NCBI GenBank assembly: GCA_963556145.1
Contig: OY744465.1
Coordinates: 6,820,001-6,884,000 of the forward strand
Direction: 5' to 3'
DNA length: 64,000 bases
Source: Hygrocybe punicea
Taxonomy: Eukaryota; Basidiomycota; Agaricomycetes; Agaricales; Hygrophoraceae
Part shown: positions 46,062-58,300 of the stretch, in pieces
How positions within the stretch are numbered: the stretch's first letter is position 1
How the letters are laid out: each line of letters begins with the position of its first letter
Program-made: the position numbers and the translations under genes
The notes under the pieces: generated by a model
Databases searched by the model: none
What the model was told of the DNA's origin: nothing
The model's input: the letters and a program-made list of their open reading frames with translations, nothing else

Positions 46062-46700
46062 ATGCCGGTCATGCCAAATACATTCATTGCCGAACCTGTT
46101 TATTTTTTTTGGACACTACAAGTAGTGTTCTACACATTCCTTAATATCATGCCTTCCTCACTCAATTCATCAGATACTTCATTCACTATGCTCTCTCAAT
46201 TTTCGAACAAAGTCACCAGCGCTACCATCAGCCCCTTTCCTATTGCCATTACTAGACGTCATCATGTCCACTTGACACCCATAACCGTCCCTGATCGAAT
46301 CTACACACCCGTTCCCCATCCCCGCATTTATCCTACCCAGTATCACCTACGTCACACTTATCCCAATCAAGAAACCGTATATCTCAGCGTAGCGCTTCTC
46401 AACAAGATTCAGAAGCCCCTTCTTCAAGGAGTCAACGTTTGGCTTCTTCACTATACTCCGCCTAAGCAGATTACAATTGGAATGCACGTTACTGGATCTA
46501 TGGGAGCAGGAGATGTAGAAAGAATATGGACCATCAGGAATGGTTATGTTATTTTTCTTTGCAGCACGATCTTCGGAACTCGTTTTTTATTAGCCGTTCC
46601 TCAACATTGGACACAGGAAGGTCAGGCGGACAGGACTGTAGGAATCGCTGAAGCTGCAAGGAACTGGCTCGATTCTCTACAAGTGCTATTCTGCACTTGA
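46062..46700 (+). CDS. Extra ORF of G1 in the env position, unknown function
   Basis: 212 codons between integrase and 3' LTR. The first 35 residues contain a hydrophobic stretch (VYFFWTLQVVFYTFLNIM) that could be membrane-spanning. The rest looks globular (YLSVALLNKIQKPLLQGVNV, then LLHYTPPKQITIGMHVTGS, then IWTIRNGYVIFLC). The Y-T-P-P...I-G-M-H-V pattern recalls the strand order of PUA/ASCH-like folds but this is a weak impression. No family recognised. Confidence 0.5.
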   Translation: MPVMPNTFIAEPVYFFWTLQVVFYTFLNIMPSSLNSSDTSFTMLSQFSNKVTSATISPFPIAITRRHHVHLTPITVPDRIYTPVPHPRIYPTQYHLRHTYPNQETVYLSVALLNKIQKPLLQGVNVWLLHYTPPKQITIGMHVTGSMGAGDVERIWTIRNGYVIFLCSTIFGTRFLLAVPQHWTQEGQADRTVGIAEAARNWLDSLQVLFCT

Positions 46701-47110
46701 TATTTTTTTGAAGCACCCCACGTTCCTTAATTTTTTAAATTTGTATTATCATCAACCCAAATCAATGCTCCACACCCCTCACCGCTCTCTGACTAAGTCC
46801 AGAAAGTCAGTCAAGAAATGATGTTTATCCTCCCTGTAAACCCTCATCCTCAGAAGCCATCATCAGTATATGGAATTCGCCCCCACCATCGCTACTCCCA
46901 TGTTCATCACAGAATTCTTCCATCACAACAATTTCATTTCATATTCACCTTTCCATCGGATTTGGAGGACAAATTTATATTGCTCATTCTGGAGTCCAGA
47001 ATGGCCCAAGAACACATCCGAAACAATAATAAATGCACAAGATGCCTTGCATAGACAATTTCACAAGCATCTTGGTGATGGGAGGAATGATTTCATTGTT
47101 TGAAGAGTAG

Positions 47111-47126
47111 CAACTGGGGACAGTTG
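47111..47126 (+). other. GNRA-type hairpin before the 3' LTR of G1
   Basis: CAACTG-GGGA-CAGTTG, a 6-bp stem with a GGGA loop, 21 bases before the 3' LTR. See the matching hairpin of the TRIM-like element at 40890-40907. Confidence 0.75.
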
Positions 47127-47147
47127 ATTTTTCTTGTCTTGTGCGAA

Positions 47148-49048
47148 TGTCATGATCCAAACAGGATTCGGATCAAAACATAGTAATATGCTGTCACTAG
47201 TCACCATCCCTACAGCACACATCACATTACAAGGACCATTCATACTGGAATGCCCCCATCTGCATATGGAGTAGAAAGGAATACCCTTATCTGCATATAG
47301 GACACACAGGAAATCCTTATCTGCACATAGGACATACATGAAACCCTTATCTAAACAAGGGACATGCAAGGAAACCCTTATCTACAGAAGGGACATACAA
47401 GAAAACCCTTATCTATGCAGAGGAAATGAAGGAATACCCTTATCTTAACTGATAAGGCCCCCAAAACATCTTATCAGAGGCCAAAGAAGCACAAGAAGCA
47501 CAGCCACATCCTTATCTCCAGTCATAGAGATAACACATGCCACCCATCATTCCCTGATCAAGAAGCACATCACATTTCATATCAATTGATCAAATACAGC
47601 CCAGCCCTGATCTTATCTTTTTCTTAACTGATAAGGATACCCACATGGCATGGCATCAATTGATCAAGAAGCACAGCCTCAGGAAGATGATTCTAGAAGC
47701 ACACCCTGGCACAGCCCTTGCCTCTGATTCACACACCCAAGATTAGACCAGTGGCATGACTCACTCCCATCAAATGTGACTCATTGGTCTATCCATGACA
47801 AATTATGACCCTTATGACATACTCATGACCCCCCATGACTCATTATGACCACCCATGACTAATTATGACTATTTCTGACTCATTATGCCCCCTCCTTTGA
47901 TTATAATACCTATGTGACTCATTAATTGACTCTGTATGAGTCACAAACCCATGCCTTCCTTTCTTATGACTCCTTATGAGTCATAACCCCCCATGCCTTT
48001 CATCATTATGACTCCTTATGAGTCATAAACCTATGCCTCTCCTCTATATGACTCCCTATGAGTCATATCCTATGCTCTCCATTTGATATACCATTCTATG
48101 ACTCAGTATGACTCCTGCTGTAGAATAGGTATATATAGAGCCCAGTTTCTGCTGGAGATGGCTCAGTCACCTAATCTGACAGGCCCAGTCACAGGACAGT
48201 CCCTCTCCCAGATTCTGATTCACCCCTCTGTATTTGTTTGTATTACCTACTTTGGTAGTAGCTAGTACCCAAATACCAATTGCAGTTCAAGTCATCATTC
48301 ATTTGTTTAAGGATATCAATCTCAGATTTATTGATACTCCCTTATTACTTGTTTGATATATATTCTTTGTGTTCTGTCACGTAGTACAGTCACATTCATC
48401 TTCTTTCAAGTTCTATTGATCATCACCAAAGATATCCCAGTACTTTATTCTGCACTAGTAGCCAATGTGTGTTTGAAGCTTCGGAATAAAGTCTGATATC
48501 TTGATCATCAATCCTACTTGCCTATTGTTCAGTTCATTCATTCTGTACATAGTATTTTGTCACACCTCCCTTTTGTTTGACATCTACTGTTACACTCACC
48601 CATCGCCCATCGTCTATCGCCCATCGTCCATCATCTATTGCTCATCTCTATTGTACCTCTGCTCATTGTATACTTGCTACTTGTATACTTGACTGTTGTA
48701 CACTCGTTCATCTTACACTGTTCGTACTTGCTTGAGTTATTATCTGCTTATACTCTTGCATACCTCTTGTCACTCAAAGTCTTTACCTTCAGTAGGGAAG
48801 ACCTCACTGTTCACTCATCCTCTATAAGTCATACATCTGACTTATATTATTGTCAAGTATTTGTTGTATCCCTCAAAGCTAACCTTTGATAGGATTCACA
48901 CCACAACCCAACCACCCAACAGGAATAACCCAGAGTTATTAAAGAGCTAAATCCTTGATCCCAAAGGACAACAAGGTAATTTCCCGATCAACGACGCACT
49001 CCGGAAACCCTTGGTGTGGATTTGTTCAAACACTTCCCACGCAAAACA
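47148..49048 (+). repeat. 3' LTR of G1
   Basis: 1901 bp, same length as the 5' LTR and with no difference found by eye, including the GATA-type and TGASTCA arrays. Followed by GTGT and Crypton coding sequence. Confidence 0.95.
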
Positions 49049-49052
49049 GTGT

Positions 49053-52000
49053 ATGCTCCAGCGGCGGCCATTACATCCTGCCACCCTGTCCCATTTTTCT
49101 TTTGTAAGTATTCACAGAACTTCCAAGCCGAAAAGTTGGGCTCATACTTCTCACGCAGGAAGCGGAGAGCAAGCTTGGTGTCCCAGCGGTGTCGGCTTGA
49201 CAGCTCCTGGACCAGCTGTATCACCTTCTTGCGGCGGGCATGAGGTGTCTTCAGGTTGGGAAGATTCCGCCTCCATTTTGCTCCCCACCGCTCCTCGAGC
49301 TGGTGTGTCGAGAGATAGCCATCGACGCCATTGGTCCACTCCTCCCAGATGGTGGAAATGCTCGTGACCTCGTGATATATGTAGTGTGGTAGCCAGTCCT
49401 CTGCCCGCCACTCCCAGCTGTGTTTGCGCAGGGAGGACTCCGGGTAGGCTTTGACGAGATCATTCCACCTGGTACGTTGCAAATCAGCAATGTGGTCATT
49501 GGTGAAAGGTGGCATGGGTGAGAGAGGCATGGGGGGTGAGGAGCGGCCAGCTGGGGCCTGTTGAGGGGCGCTGAGGGGTGGAGCAGCTAGAGCTGACGGT
49601 AGCAGGGGAGAGATGTTGAGTCCATATGGTGAGTTTGTGATGTTGATTGTTAACGTAGGCAATTGGCCTGGAGGCAGCGGTGGAGGTGGTGGGTTGGTGA
49701 TGGCAGCCAGCAAGCTTTGTGGTGGTTCGGCTGAAGCCTGCAACACCGGAGGGGAGAGGACTGAAGCATTTGTTAATAAACCGCTGGCAGACGAGGCCCA
49801 AGTGAAGTGTCAGCTCACCGGTTTTTCCTGCACGATGCCGTGACTTCTTTGAACTCATTTGCATATCAAGCAATGCCTTGATTGCTTCAACAGACCGGGT
49901 CAAGGATTCCAGCTGCGTGGCACACTGGGCTGAAGCACGCTGTTGCTCCAGTGTGGCACCTTGGACAAGGCCTCGAAAGGTATGGGCATACTTGTCAGGC
50001 AGGTTCTCCAAAGCAACACGAGCACTTTCCTCAGCGCTTGTGATGACTGTGCTGGAGCTGTGCGTGAAGGAAATGAAGGTAGGGTTGTTGAACGGTGCAT
50101 ATTGTAAGATAGGTGCTGTTGGATATGACAACGACAGGATGGCCATGTCCTGCAAGATGACTCGACGGAACCACAGGAGTAAGCTGAGGAAATTTTTGAG
50201 AGCTTAGTCTCGGGCACTTGGGTTTGTGGCAGACTGAGCCTCCAGGGCAGCTTGCTCCTGCTCAACCCATGGAAAGATCTCCTTCGTGAGAGTTTCGGGG
50301 GGTTCTGGTTGGCAGCTGACATGTCAGTACCCAGAAGCTTAGCAAGCCAATGAAATAACTCACTGAGAGCATCACGAAGGAGGCAGAAGGACTCAGGCTT
50401 GCGTGCATTGAACATAGCCGCACCAAGCATCGCATCAACAGGTAGGGCTCGATCATAGCATGGGTGGAAGGACCCTGTGCTATCACTCCATCCACCAAGC
50501 GCTTTGGTGCCATCAATGCTGGCACCATGCACACGGGCAGTCTGTGCCGAAAAGGGACGGGTAGCATGTGTGGATTTTGAGATGGAGATACCAACGGCAG
50601 TGTGGATGGTGTTGACACGGTCACGATGGTCTGTGAAGGACAGTAAATCATGTGTCACTGCGTCATTTAAACAAGCACTCACTCTCATAGGTCAAGCGGG
50701 ACAATGGAGACTTTCGCGTGGGCCAAAAGACGTGGTACTGATACCACAAGCGCTCCCCATATTGCCCACACTGGGGCACATCAAATTTTGGGGCAAATTC
50801 GGGAACAGGTTTGCAAAGAACATGAAAATGTGTGAAGAAGAGGAGCGCCAATGCGCCAACCCCACAGAGCTCAGTTACACGGTGATGGAGGGCACCATGC
50901 TCATCTACTCGCCCGGTTTGGTTGTGCTTTGCATTATCAGCCAGTGCCTCCAAAGCCTGAGTGAACACGATGGGGTCATCTTCTCAGCTGGAAGAGAATA
51001 CAGGGGTGAGACTCACAAGGACACGGCAACCAGGTGCAATTTCATCAAACGGGATGCTGGTCTGGAAAAGGTCCGACCAGAGCAGCATCCGGGCACTCTC
51101 ACCCCGAAACGCTGTCTGACTTGATAGCAGCATCATCACACGGTCCCAGGCAGCAATGAATAGGCGCTCGGCGCTACTGGCTGTGCTGGTAAGGCACCAG
51201 ATTGAGCAGTTTTTGAGCTCATCTATAGTGTACGTGTCTGCAAGTGCACGCACGTCAGTGACCGAAATCCTTGTGAGTCCAAGAGCACGAACCAGATGAG
51301 CTCCCTGCTGCCTTGAGGATCTGAGCCTCATCAGCACGCTTGGGCTCATTGTGCTGCACAGCCTTCTCAAATGCTATGATGCGACTGTCTGTGCGCAAGC
51401 TGATCTGAGCCGATTCGTCACTCTTGTATTCATGCTGATGATGAAACCGATGGAATTCGAGTGCCGACATGACTCCCTTGATGTGCGATACACCAACTGA
51501 GGAACCGGCAATTGTCTCATTGCTGCCATGCTTTCTCTGGGTGGCAAAAAAAAATTCAGTCCTAGCATATCACAAGTGTGGTGGGTGCATGCCTACTTTT
51601 GCTCGTGTGGATTCATGTTGGAGGAAGAGTGTGACTTTTGTAGCTGTGACAGGAAAAGCGGGTATAGGGACTCGCATGGAGTCCTCAGCAGCAATCTCCA
51701 CTTGCGTATGCTCCCACCAATCCTGGTAGCTTTTGAGGTGTCTATCGTAGGTCTTCTTCATCTGTTTTCCATTCTGCTCCTGCTGAACCATCTCGAGGCG
51801 CAGGCGGTGAGAATCATTCTCAAGTATGTCCATTGACCGCTGTGTGCGCGGTGAGATGTTGGAAGTGAGACATGCCACCACTTCATGATGTGATTTGGCA
51901 GGTCTCGGTGTACTGGTCTCATGTGCCTCCATGGGGCTGTCATCCAAAATAGGCAGTAACGGGATTGGTGAAGGCGAGAACAGGTCAATGGTGTCTCTAA

Positions 52001-52106
52001 CACCATCTTGGCCTATCGGGGCATCAAGACGGCGCCGTTTATGCGCGAGGGGTGATGGTGGACGCCATACAGGGACTTGTGGTGGCTTAGAGGCATCAGC
52101 TAGCAT
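49053..52106 (-). CDS. Crypton tyrosine recombinase with Gcr1-like C-terminal domain, copy 1
   Basis: Multi-exon minus-strand gene, start near ATG 52106. The N-terminal part carries a bipartite basic motif (HKRRRLD) and the core-binding region TYDRHLKSYQDWWEHTQVE and IPAFPVTATKVTLFL. Catalytic residues: R in FRGESARMLLWSDL (about 51100), H-A-T-R (H at 50568), G-G-W and Y in CYDRALPVDAML (Y at 50457). The C-terminal part has a Pro-rich linker and a Gcr1-C-type DNA-binding domain: WEWRAEDWLPHYIY, IWEEWTNGVDGYLS, LEERWGAKWRRNL. Fungal Cryptons pair these two domains. G1 inserted in the final codons (...G-A-Y-T), replacing the stop; joined to the left flank of G1 the original stop is TAA. Confidence 0.8.
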
Positions 52107-53235
52107 CGAGATTCCCCGAATTGACACTGCGACTCAGTCAACGATGCGGCTGGGTGAGAAAGGTGAGATTTAAAAAAAGAAAAGAGGTGAATCAAATGAA
52201 TAAAACGAACAAATGATACGGGAGCCTCAACCAATGGCCGAACGTGAGCAGGGAGCAGTGAGCGTCGGCTGTGAAGTTGGCCGAGGTAATGTCGAGAGGG
52301 AGGGGGTGTAGTTCTGGGTGGAAAAACAAGTAGCGGCCAGAAAGTGCTGAAAAAGGGAGGAGTCAGCAACCACCGCAAGAAATGAAGGCAACGGCTTGCG
52401 AACTTTGATAATGGCAAGTCATAGCTTCACTGGAAGCGGGCGTGGGGCAGAGAGGCTGGGAGGGACGTGTGAGGGGGGCCACTGGCCATCTTTTAAAGGT
52501 GGGTGAACAATTTTTTACCATTGAAAAAGGGCCAGATGGCAGCTTGATGTCAAAACGGGACACTCACCAATTGAGTGATGCGTTCCGCAAAGGGCAGGTT
52601 CCCCGAATGGACACAATGAACTCGGTCAACGATGCGGCTGGGTGAAGAAAGGTGGCGAACAATTTTTTACCGTCAAAAAAGGGCCGGAATGTGGAAGGGG
52701 ACACTCACCAATTGAGAGGTGCGTTCCGCGTGGCCAAAAGTGGATCGATTTCGGCCAACGATGCTGCTCGGAAGGTGTTGGCGGATACAGAGACCTGGTT
52801 GGAGATGCGATCACTCAGATCCAAGGGGGTGCCGATGCGCTGCAAGGGTGAAAGGGGGGTGGGGGGGGGGCGAATGTTGAAACTTGAAAGATGTGAGAGA
52901 GGGGGCTCAGGCCGGTGTATTAGAGGGCTGTAGTGTACTGAAATGGCATGAACGCTGGCCAGCAGCTCACTGGCGCATCATGCTGTTTGTGTGTTGCATG
53001 AGCGAGGGGGAGACGTTGAGAGGCGACGGCAGGGGGGCAACGACACGAACACGAAGGTTTGCGCTGACAGGTTGAATGGCGGCGGAGTTTGAATATTTCC
53101 AATCTCCACGCGGCTGCCGTTGCTTACACCTGTGTATGGCATGTTTTGCACTGGTGACCCCCGGTTACCGCAACGAGGGGTTACCGGCAAGGTAACCGGG
53201 GCCTAGGCCGACCCCAGCGTATACTCTATGTATAA
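52107..53235. repeat. Crypton 5' region with ~160-bp direct repeats
   Basis: CAACGATGCGGCTGGGTGA occurs at about 52139 and 52628. ACAATTTTTTACC with AAAAGGGCC and GGACACTCACCAATTGAG occurs at about 52507-52577 and 52669-52720. An inverted pair CCCCGGTTACC/GGTAACCGGGG lies near 53158-53200. No gene recognised. Confidence 0.6.
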
Positions 53236-54287
53236 AAGGTCCGGTGGCCACCGGTTTACTGCCATTTACTCATCACATGAGCATGTTCTCATGCTTCCGT
53301 CTTTGGCCTGGTTACCTTGCGACTTTGGCTGCATGTATTGAGGGAACCAGTTTCAATATGGCTAGTATATTACAAAATAGTAAGTAGAATTAAGCATATT
53401 TATCAAGTGTACCCTCCTGCGGCAGACACAACATCTTCCCACCCAGTCCCTCCTTTCTTCTGGAGATACTCACAGAACTTCCGAGCCGAAAAGTGCGGTT
53501 CATATTTCTCATGCAGGAAGCGAAGGGCAAGCTTCGTGTCCCAGCGGTGCCGGTTTGACAGCTCCTGTACCAGCCGTACAACCTTCTTCCGACGTGCGTG
53601 GGGTGTCTTCAAGGTGGGCAGATTCCGTCTCCACTTTGCCCCCCACCGCTCCTCGAGTTGGCGTGTGGAGAGGTAGCCATCCAGGCCATTTGCCCACTCC
53701 TCCCAGATGGCGGTGATGCTTGTGACCTCTGGGTACAGGTAGTGGGGCAACCAGTCTTCGGCACGCCATTCCCAGCTGTGTTGACGCAGCCGAGACTCCG
53801 GATAGGCAAGGACAAGGTCCTTCCACTTTTCAAGCTGCAGGCCGGAGATGTGGTCATTAGTAAAAGGTGGCGTTGATGAGATTGATATGGGTGGAGATGA
53901 AGGGATGGCTGGGGCAGGCTCTGGGCTGAAACCAGCAGAGACAGAAGGGTTGGCTGTGGTGGGCAGTTGTGAGACATGAAGTCCAGATGGCGAGCTGGAG
54001 ATGTTAATCGTAATGGTGGGTGGAGGGGATGGTGAGGATGGCGGTAGAGAAACTGGCGTGAGTGGAGCACAACTCATGGTAGATACGGGAACGCTCAATG
54101 GTGGCAATGGGACTGATGTGGCAAATGTGAGATGAGCAACAGTTTGTGCAAAACAATCATGAAGACATACTCGATTTTTGCAGACGTCGACGGGGCTTCT
54201 TGGCATTCATTTGCATGTCGAGCAAAACCTTCACGGCCTCAACTGCTTTGGTTAGCGTCACCAACTGTGCAACGCACTGTGCTGATG
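53236..54287 (-). mobile_element. Truncated Crypton copy 2 (C-terminal Gcr1-like domain and 3' end)
   Basis: The ORF 54206-53403 is a close homologue of the C-terminal part of copy 1: WEWRAEDWLPHYLY, IWEEWANGLDGYLS, LEERWGAKWRRNLP, ending G-G-Y-T-stop at 53403. Upstream, a coiled segment (VEAVKVLLDMQMNAKKPRRR) runs into the G2 LTR at 54288, so the recombinase part is missing. The 3' flank matches 31406-31753. Confidence 0.85.
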
Positions 54288-54851
54288 TGTTACGGATCGC
54301 TGTTCTTATGACGGCGGACTCCGGCAACAATAAACCAAACGAGGATGTATAAGGAAGAAAGCGAGTACAAACGGATGAAAGAGGAGAGGTATCTGGGTTT
54401 CGTGATAGCGATCGGGGGAAGAGTAGCTATACTAAACTTAAAGTTATTGACTACGAATGTCAATGATTATATACTAGTGAACAACTTTAGGGCCAGCTTC
54501 TTCGTCATGCGTGGCTGCGTGGAGGATAAGCTCCGGGATGAACGGCGTCTTGCTTGGCTTCGTGGTCTGTACGTTTTGGGGTGCCAACGAGGTGGCCAAC
54601 GGCTGTGTTGTAGGTCCGGTGTCAGCAGACAGCTGATCCGATGATTATGTTGCGCGGTGTTATTGAGTGCTTGTATCAACGTGTATGATGTATCGGCGGT
54701 GATCGGTTGATGAGGGTAATCACGGGGATTGGGATACCGTCGTTGGTTGTCGTCGACGATGTTCCGGACCCAGGTTATGATGTTGTCTTGTGACGTTGAG
54801 TCAGGGACGTCGGGGTCGGAAGCGGGGGTTAAATCGGGGTAAAACGTAACA
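54288..54851 (-). repeat. 3' LTR of G2
   Basis: 564 bp; in sense orientation begins TGTTACGTTTTACC and ends GATCCGTAACA. Carries AAGTTTAGTAT (complement at 54429-54439) and a TATATAAT box upstream of it. Confidence 0.95.
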
Positions 54852-55310
54852 ACACCCCCGGAACAAGGGGAATCGTCCCGATTAACCGGCGGGAAGACGG
54901 AATCATACACGGCAGCGCAGTCAATGAATTCGCGGTAAGGATCGACGGGATCATCGGTGAACCAGACGGGGATGGTGGGAGGGACAGCAGGAGGGGGAGG
55001 CCCAATGGGACGCACGGAGTAGAAGGATCGCGGGGCGAAGAACGGGTCGACGCCAAGATGGGCGATAGCCGACGTGGGGTGAACGGAGCCAAAGGAAGAG
55101 GGACGCAAGAGGTCAACAGCGAAGCGAACACCACGATCGCAGAGGCGGCGTTTCGAACGAGGGACGCGAAAGCGAGGAGGAAGGAGACGGTAATAAGGGG
55201 AAGAAGGGAGGTAAACGTCTGAGGCAGACATGGGGGAAGAAGGTAAAGAGAGAAAGAAGGAAAGAAAAGAAAACAGACAATATATACGAAAGGGAAGATT
55301 AGGGTAGGTC

Positions 55311-58300
55311 TTAGTACACGAGGTGATCGGGGTTAACGGGATGATCGCGGGTGAAGGAAGAAGGGAGAAGAGAGAAACGATGCGGAGTGGAAATGTCATA
55401 ATCGTGAGAGAGGGCGGCGGAAGGGATTGGTGATGGGAGGCGATAGCAATGGACAATGGGAAAGGCGTAAGGACAGATCTTTTTGCGAGAGTTGAAATCG
55501 AGGTTGCCGAATCCGGCGGTGTCAGCAATCCGGGCGGGAGCGACGACAGGGGAAGAGATTTCAATGATGGAGGTAACGGCATCAATGGGAGCGGTTTCAT
55601 AGAGGTAAGCGTGTGTGATGCCGGGAGGAAAAAGGTATTTACGGAATTCGTGGTTCTTTGAACCGTCGAGGATGAGGGCAGCATTGTGGGGATAAATAGC
55701 GAGTAAAATAGAGGAAGAAGAGAAAGGAGGGATGACGGAAGGGGGGAGAGTGAAAAGGGAACGAAGTGATAATGAGGAAGGAGCACAGGGATGTAACTTA
55801 TGGAAATCGTCGACGAGATCTTGGCAGTAAGCGGTTTCGGATGCGGGGATCCAAGAATCTTCGTCGCGAGGGTAATCGAGCCAATGCACTAAATAATATA
55901 ACTTGTTACGGCGTATACAGGAATCAAGGATGTGTTCTATTTCGTAATGATCGTCATTGTCGATAATTTCAGGAGGGGGTCGAAGATGATATTTTTGTTG
56001 GATGGGAGAAGAAGGAGGTCGGAATGGAGAGAGGAGAGCGACGTTGAATATGGGGAATATTTTCCAGGTTTTCGGTAATTTCAGTTTGTACGAAGAAGAA
56101 CCGATTTTATCGAGAACGGTAAACGGACCGAATTGTTGATTATCGAGCTTCTTGCTGGGTCGATCTGTGGTTAAATTCTTTCCGTTTAGCCAGACTTTAT
56201 CACCAGGGGAAAAGACAATTTTCTTGACATGACTGTCATACTTATCCTTCATTGTTTGCTTTGTGACATCCGCTATTTCGCCGATCTTTTGTTGTATCGT
56301 TTTCATTCGTGTAATGAAATCATGAACGGCTTCGTTTGCGATGGGTGTGTGTATATCAGGCATGAGACCTGTCCATGGATGTTGTCCTTGTGTTGCAAAG
56401 AAGGGGGAAGTTTTGATGGCGGAAGATTCGCGATTGGCTAATGCGAATTCTGCGAGGGCAAGCCATTCATGCCAATCGTCTTGCCGATAATTGGTGAAAA
56501 ATCGAAGGAAAATTTCGAGTTCTTGGTTCATTCGTTCCGTTTGTCCATCAGCACGTGGATGATATGCTGTCGTTGGGCGTCCTTTGATACCGATCAGGGA
56601 ATATAATTCGGTGATAAATCGTGAGACGAAAACAGAACCGCGATCGGAGATGACAAAGTGTGGCATGCCGAAACGCTTGAAGACATGATCACGGAATAGT
56701 CGTGCCCATCCTTCCGAAGTCAATGTCGTATTTGTGGCAACAAATATAGGATGTTTCGACCGTTTATCGACAACAACTAGAATGGCGTCAAAGCCATGTG
56801 ACTCCGGTAGGGGACCAATCATGTCAACGGAAATTGTATGCCAGTTATAGGGTGGTACGTCATGTGGGAAAAGTTGTCCAAGTTGTTTTCCACGTCGTGG
56901 TTTATTCTGTTGACATCCTGTACAACCATTGATATAACGTTCTACATCTTCGCGTATAGTTGGCCATGTTGTTGTCCGTGAAATTAATTCGATTGTTTTG
57001 TCACGGCCGGGATGACCGGCGGTGGGATTGTCATGATGGAGGGCAATAATGTTGTCGTTTGTAGGAGAAGTATGCAATATTTGACGGATCGCTTGTTCTG
57101 GTGGGATGAACAATGAGTTAGTAAGACCAACCATACCTGCATTGTCTATTTCTTTTGGCTTGTGATCGACACGTCGGGAAAGGAGGTCGGCTTTTTTGTT
57201 TTGTGATCCTTTTCTATACAACAAGCGGAAATTGTAATCTTGTAGGAATGCAATCCATCGTGCTTGTCGTCTTGTGAGGTCCTGTGGCTTTCGGTAATAT
57301 TCAAGATTTCGATGATCGGTGAAAACATCAACCTGTTCTTTTGCTCCGAGTAGGAAATGACGCCATTCCTCAAAACTTCGTATAATCGCGAGCAATTCTT
57401 TGTCGAAGATTTGATAGTTACGTTCTGCTGGTGACATTGTTGTCGACATATACGCGACAGGTCGGAAAAGCCCATCGGATTGTTCTTGTGACAAAATAGC
57501 ACCTATGGCATAATCGGAGGCATCACATTCGATGATGAATTTCTTATCGGGTGTAGGTAGGACAAGGATAGGATCGGTTGTGATAATTGTCTTCAATCGA
57601 TCAAATGCGTTCTGTTGTTCTTCCGTCCAATCCCATTTTGCTTTTCCTGTTAACCTATGTAGAGGAGCAGCGATTTGGGAAAAGTTTTCGACGAAACGAC
57701 GATAGAAATTTAGAAAACCGATAAACCGTTGCAATTCGGTGAGATTGGTAGGAACTGGCCAATCCGTAATTGCGTTAGTTTTAACGGGATCCATTTGGAC
57801 TTGTCCTTCACCGACGATAAGGCCGAGATAATCGACTTTTGGTTTATCGAATGTACATTTCTTGGGTTTTAGGAACAAATTGTTTTCCCGGAAGATCTTC
57901 AGGACTTGTTTCGTGCGTCGTTGATTTTCTTCCAGTGATTTTGAGAAGATCAAGATGTCATCCATGTACACCAAAAGCCAGCCTTCGCGAATTTCATATC
58001 GAAAGACATGGTTCATCAACCGTTGGAACGTTGGTGGTGAATTCTTCAACCCGAAGAACATCACAGTTGGCTCAAAAAGACCTTTCGGGGTTAAGAAAGC
58101 AGCTTTGTGTTCATCGCCTTCTTTGATCCGGACATTATTGAAACCCCACCGAACATCGAGTTTTGTAAAGAATTTTGCTTCAGCAAGTTGATTGATGATG
58201 TCATTAATTAACGGTAACGGATACTTGTCATCGACCGTCCATGAATTTAACCAGCGGTAATCCTGTATTGGTCGTCGTTTGGCAGCGTCCTTCTTCGATA

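Larger units (their letters stand above)
31754..49048 (+). mobile_element. Ty3/gypsy-type LTR retrotransposon G1, internally deleted, with nested insertions
   Basis: LTRs of 1901 bp at 31754-33654 and 47148-49048 begin TGTCATGATCC and end ACGCAAAACA; by eye I find no difference between them. GTGT flanks both outer ends. The order is PBS, Gag-protease, a long low-complexity polyprotein, reverse transcriptase, integrase C-terminus, an extra ORF, a hairpin and the 3' LTR. A solo LTR (36477-38061) and a TRIM-like element (38702-41110) are nested inside. RNase H and the integrase catalytic core are missing, so it cannot move alone. It inserted in the last codon of a Crypton gene. Confidence 0.93.
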
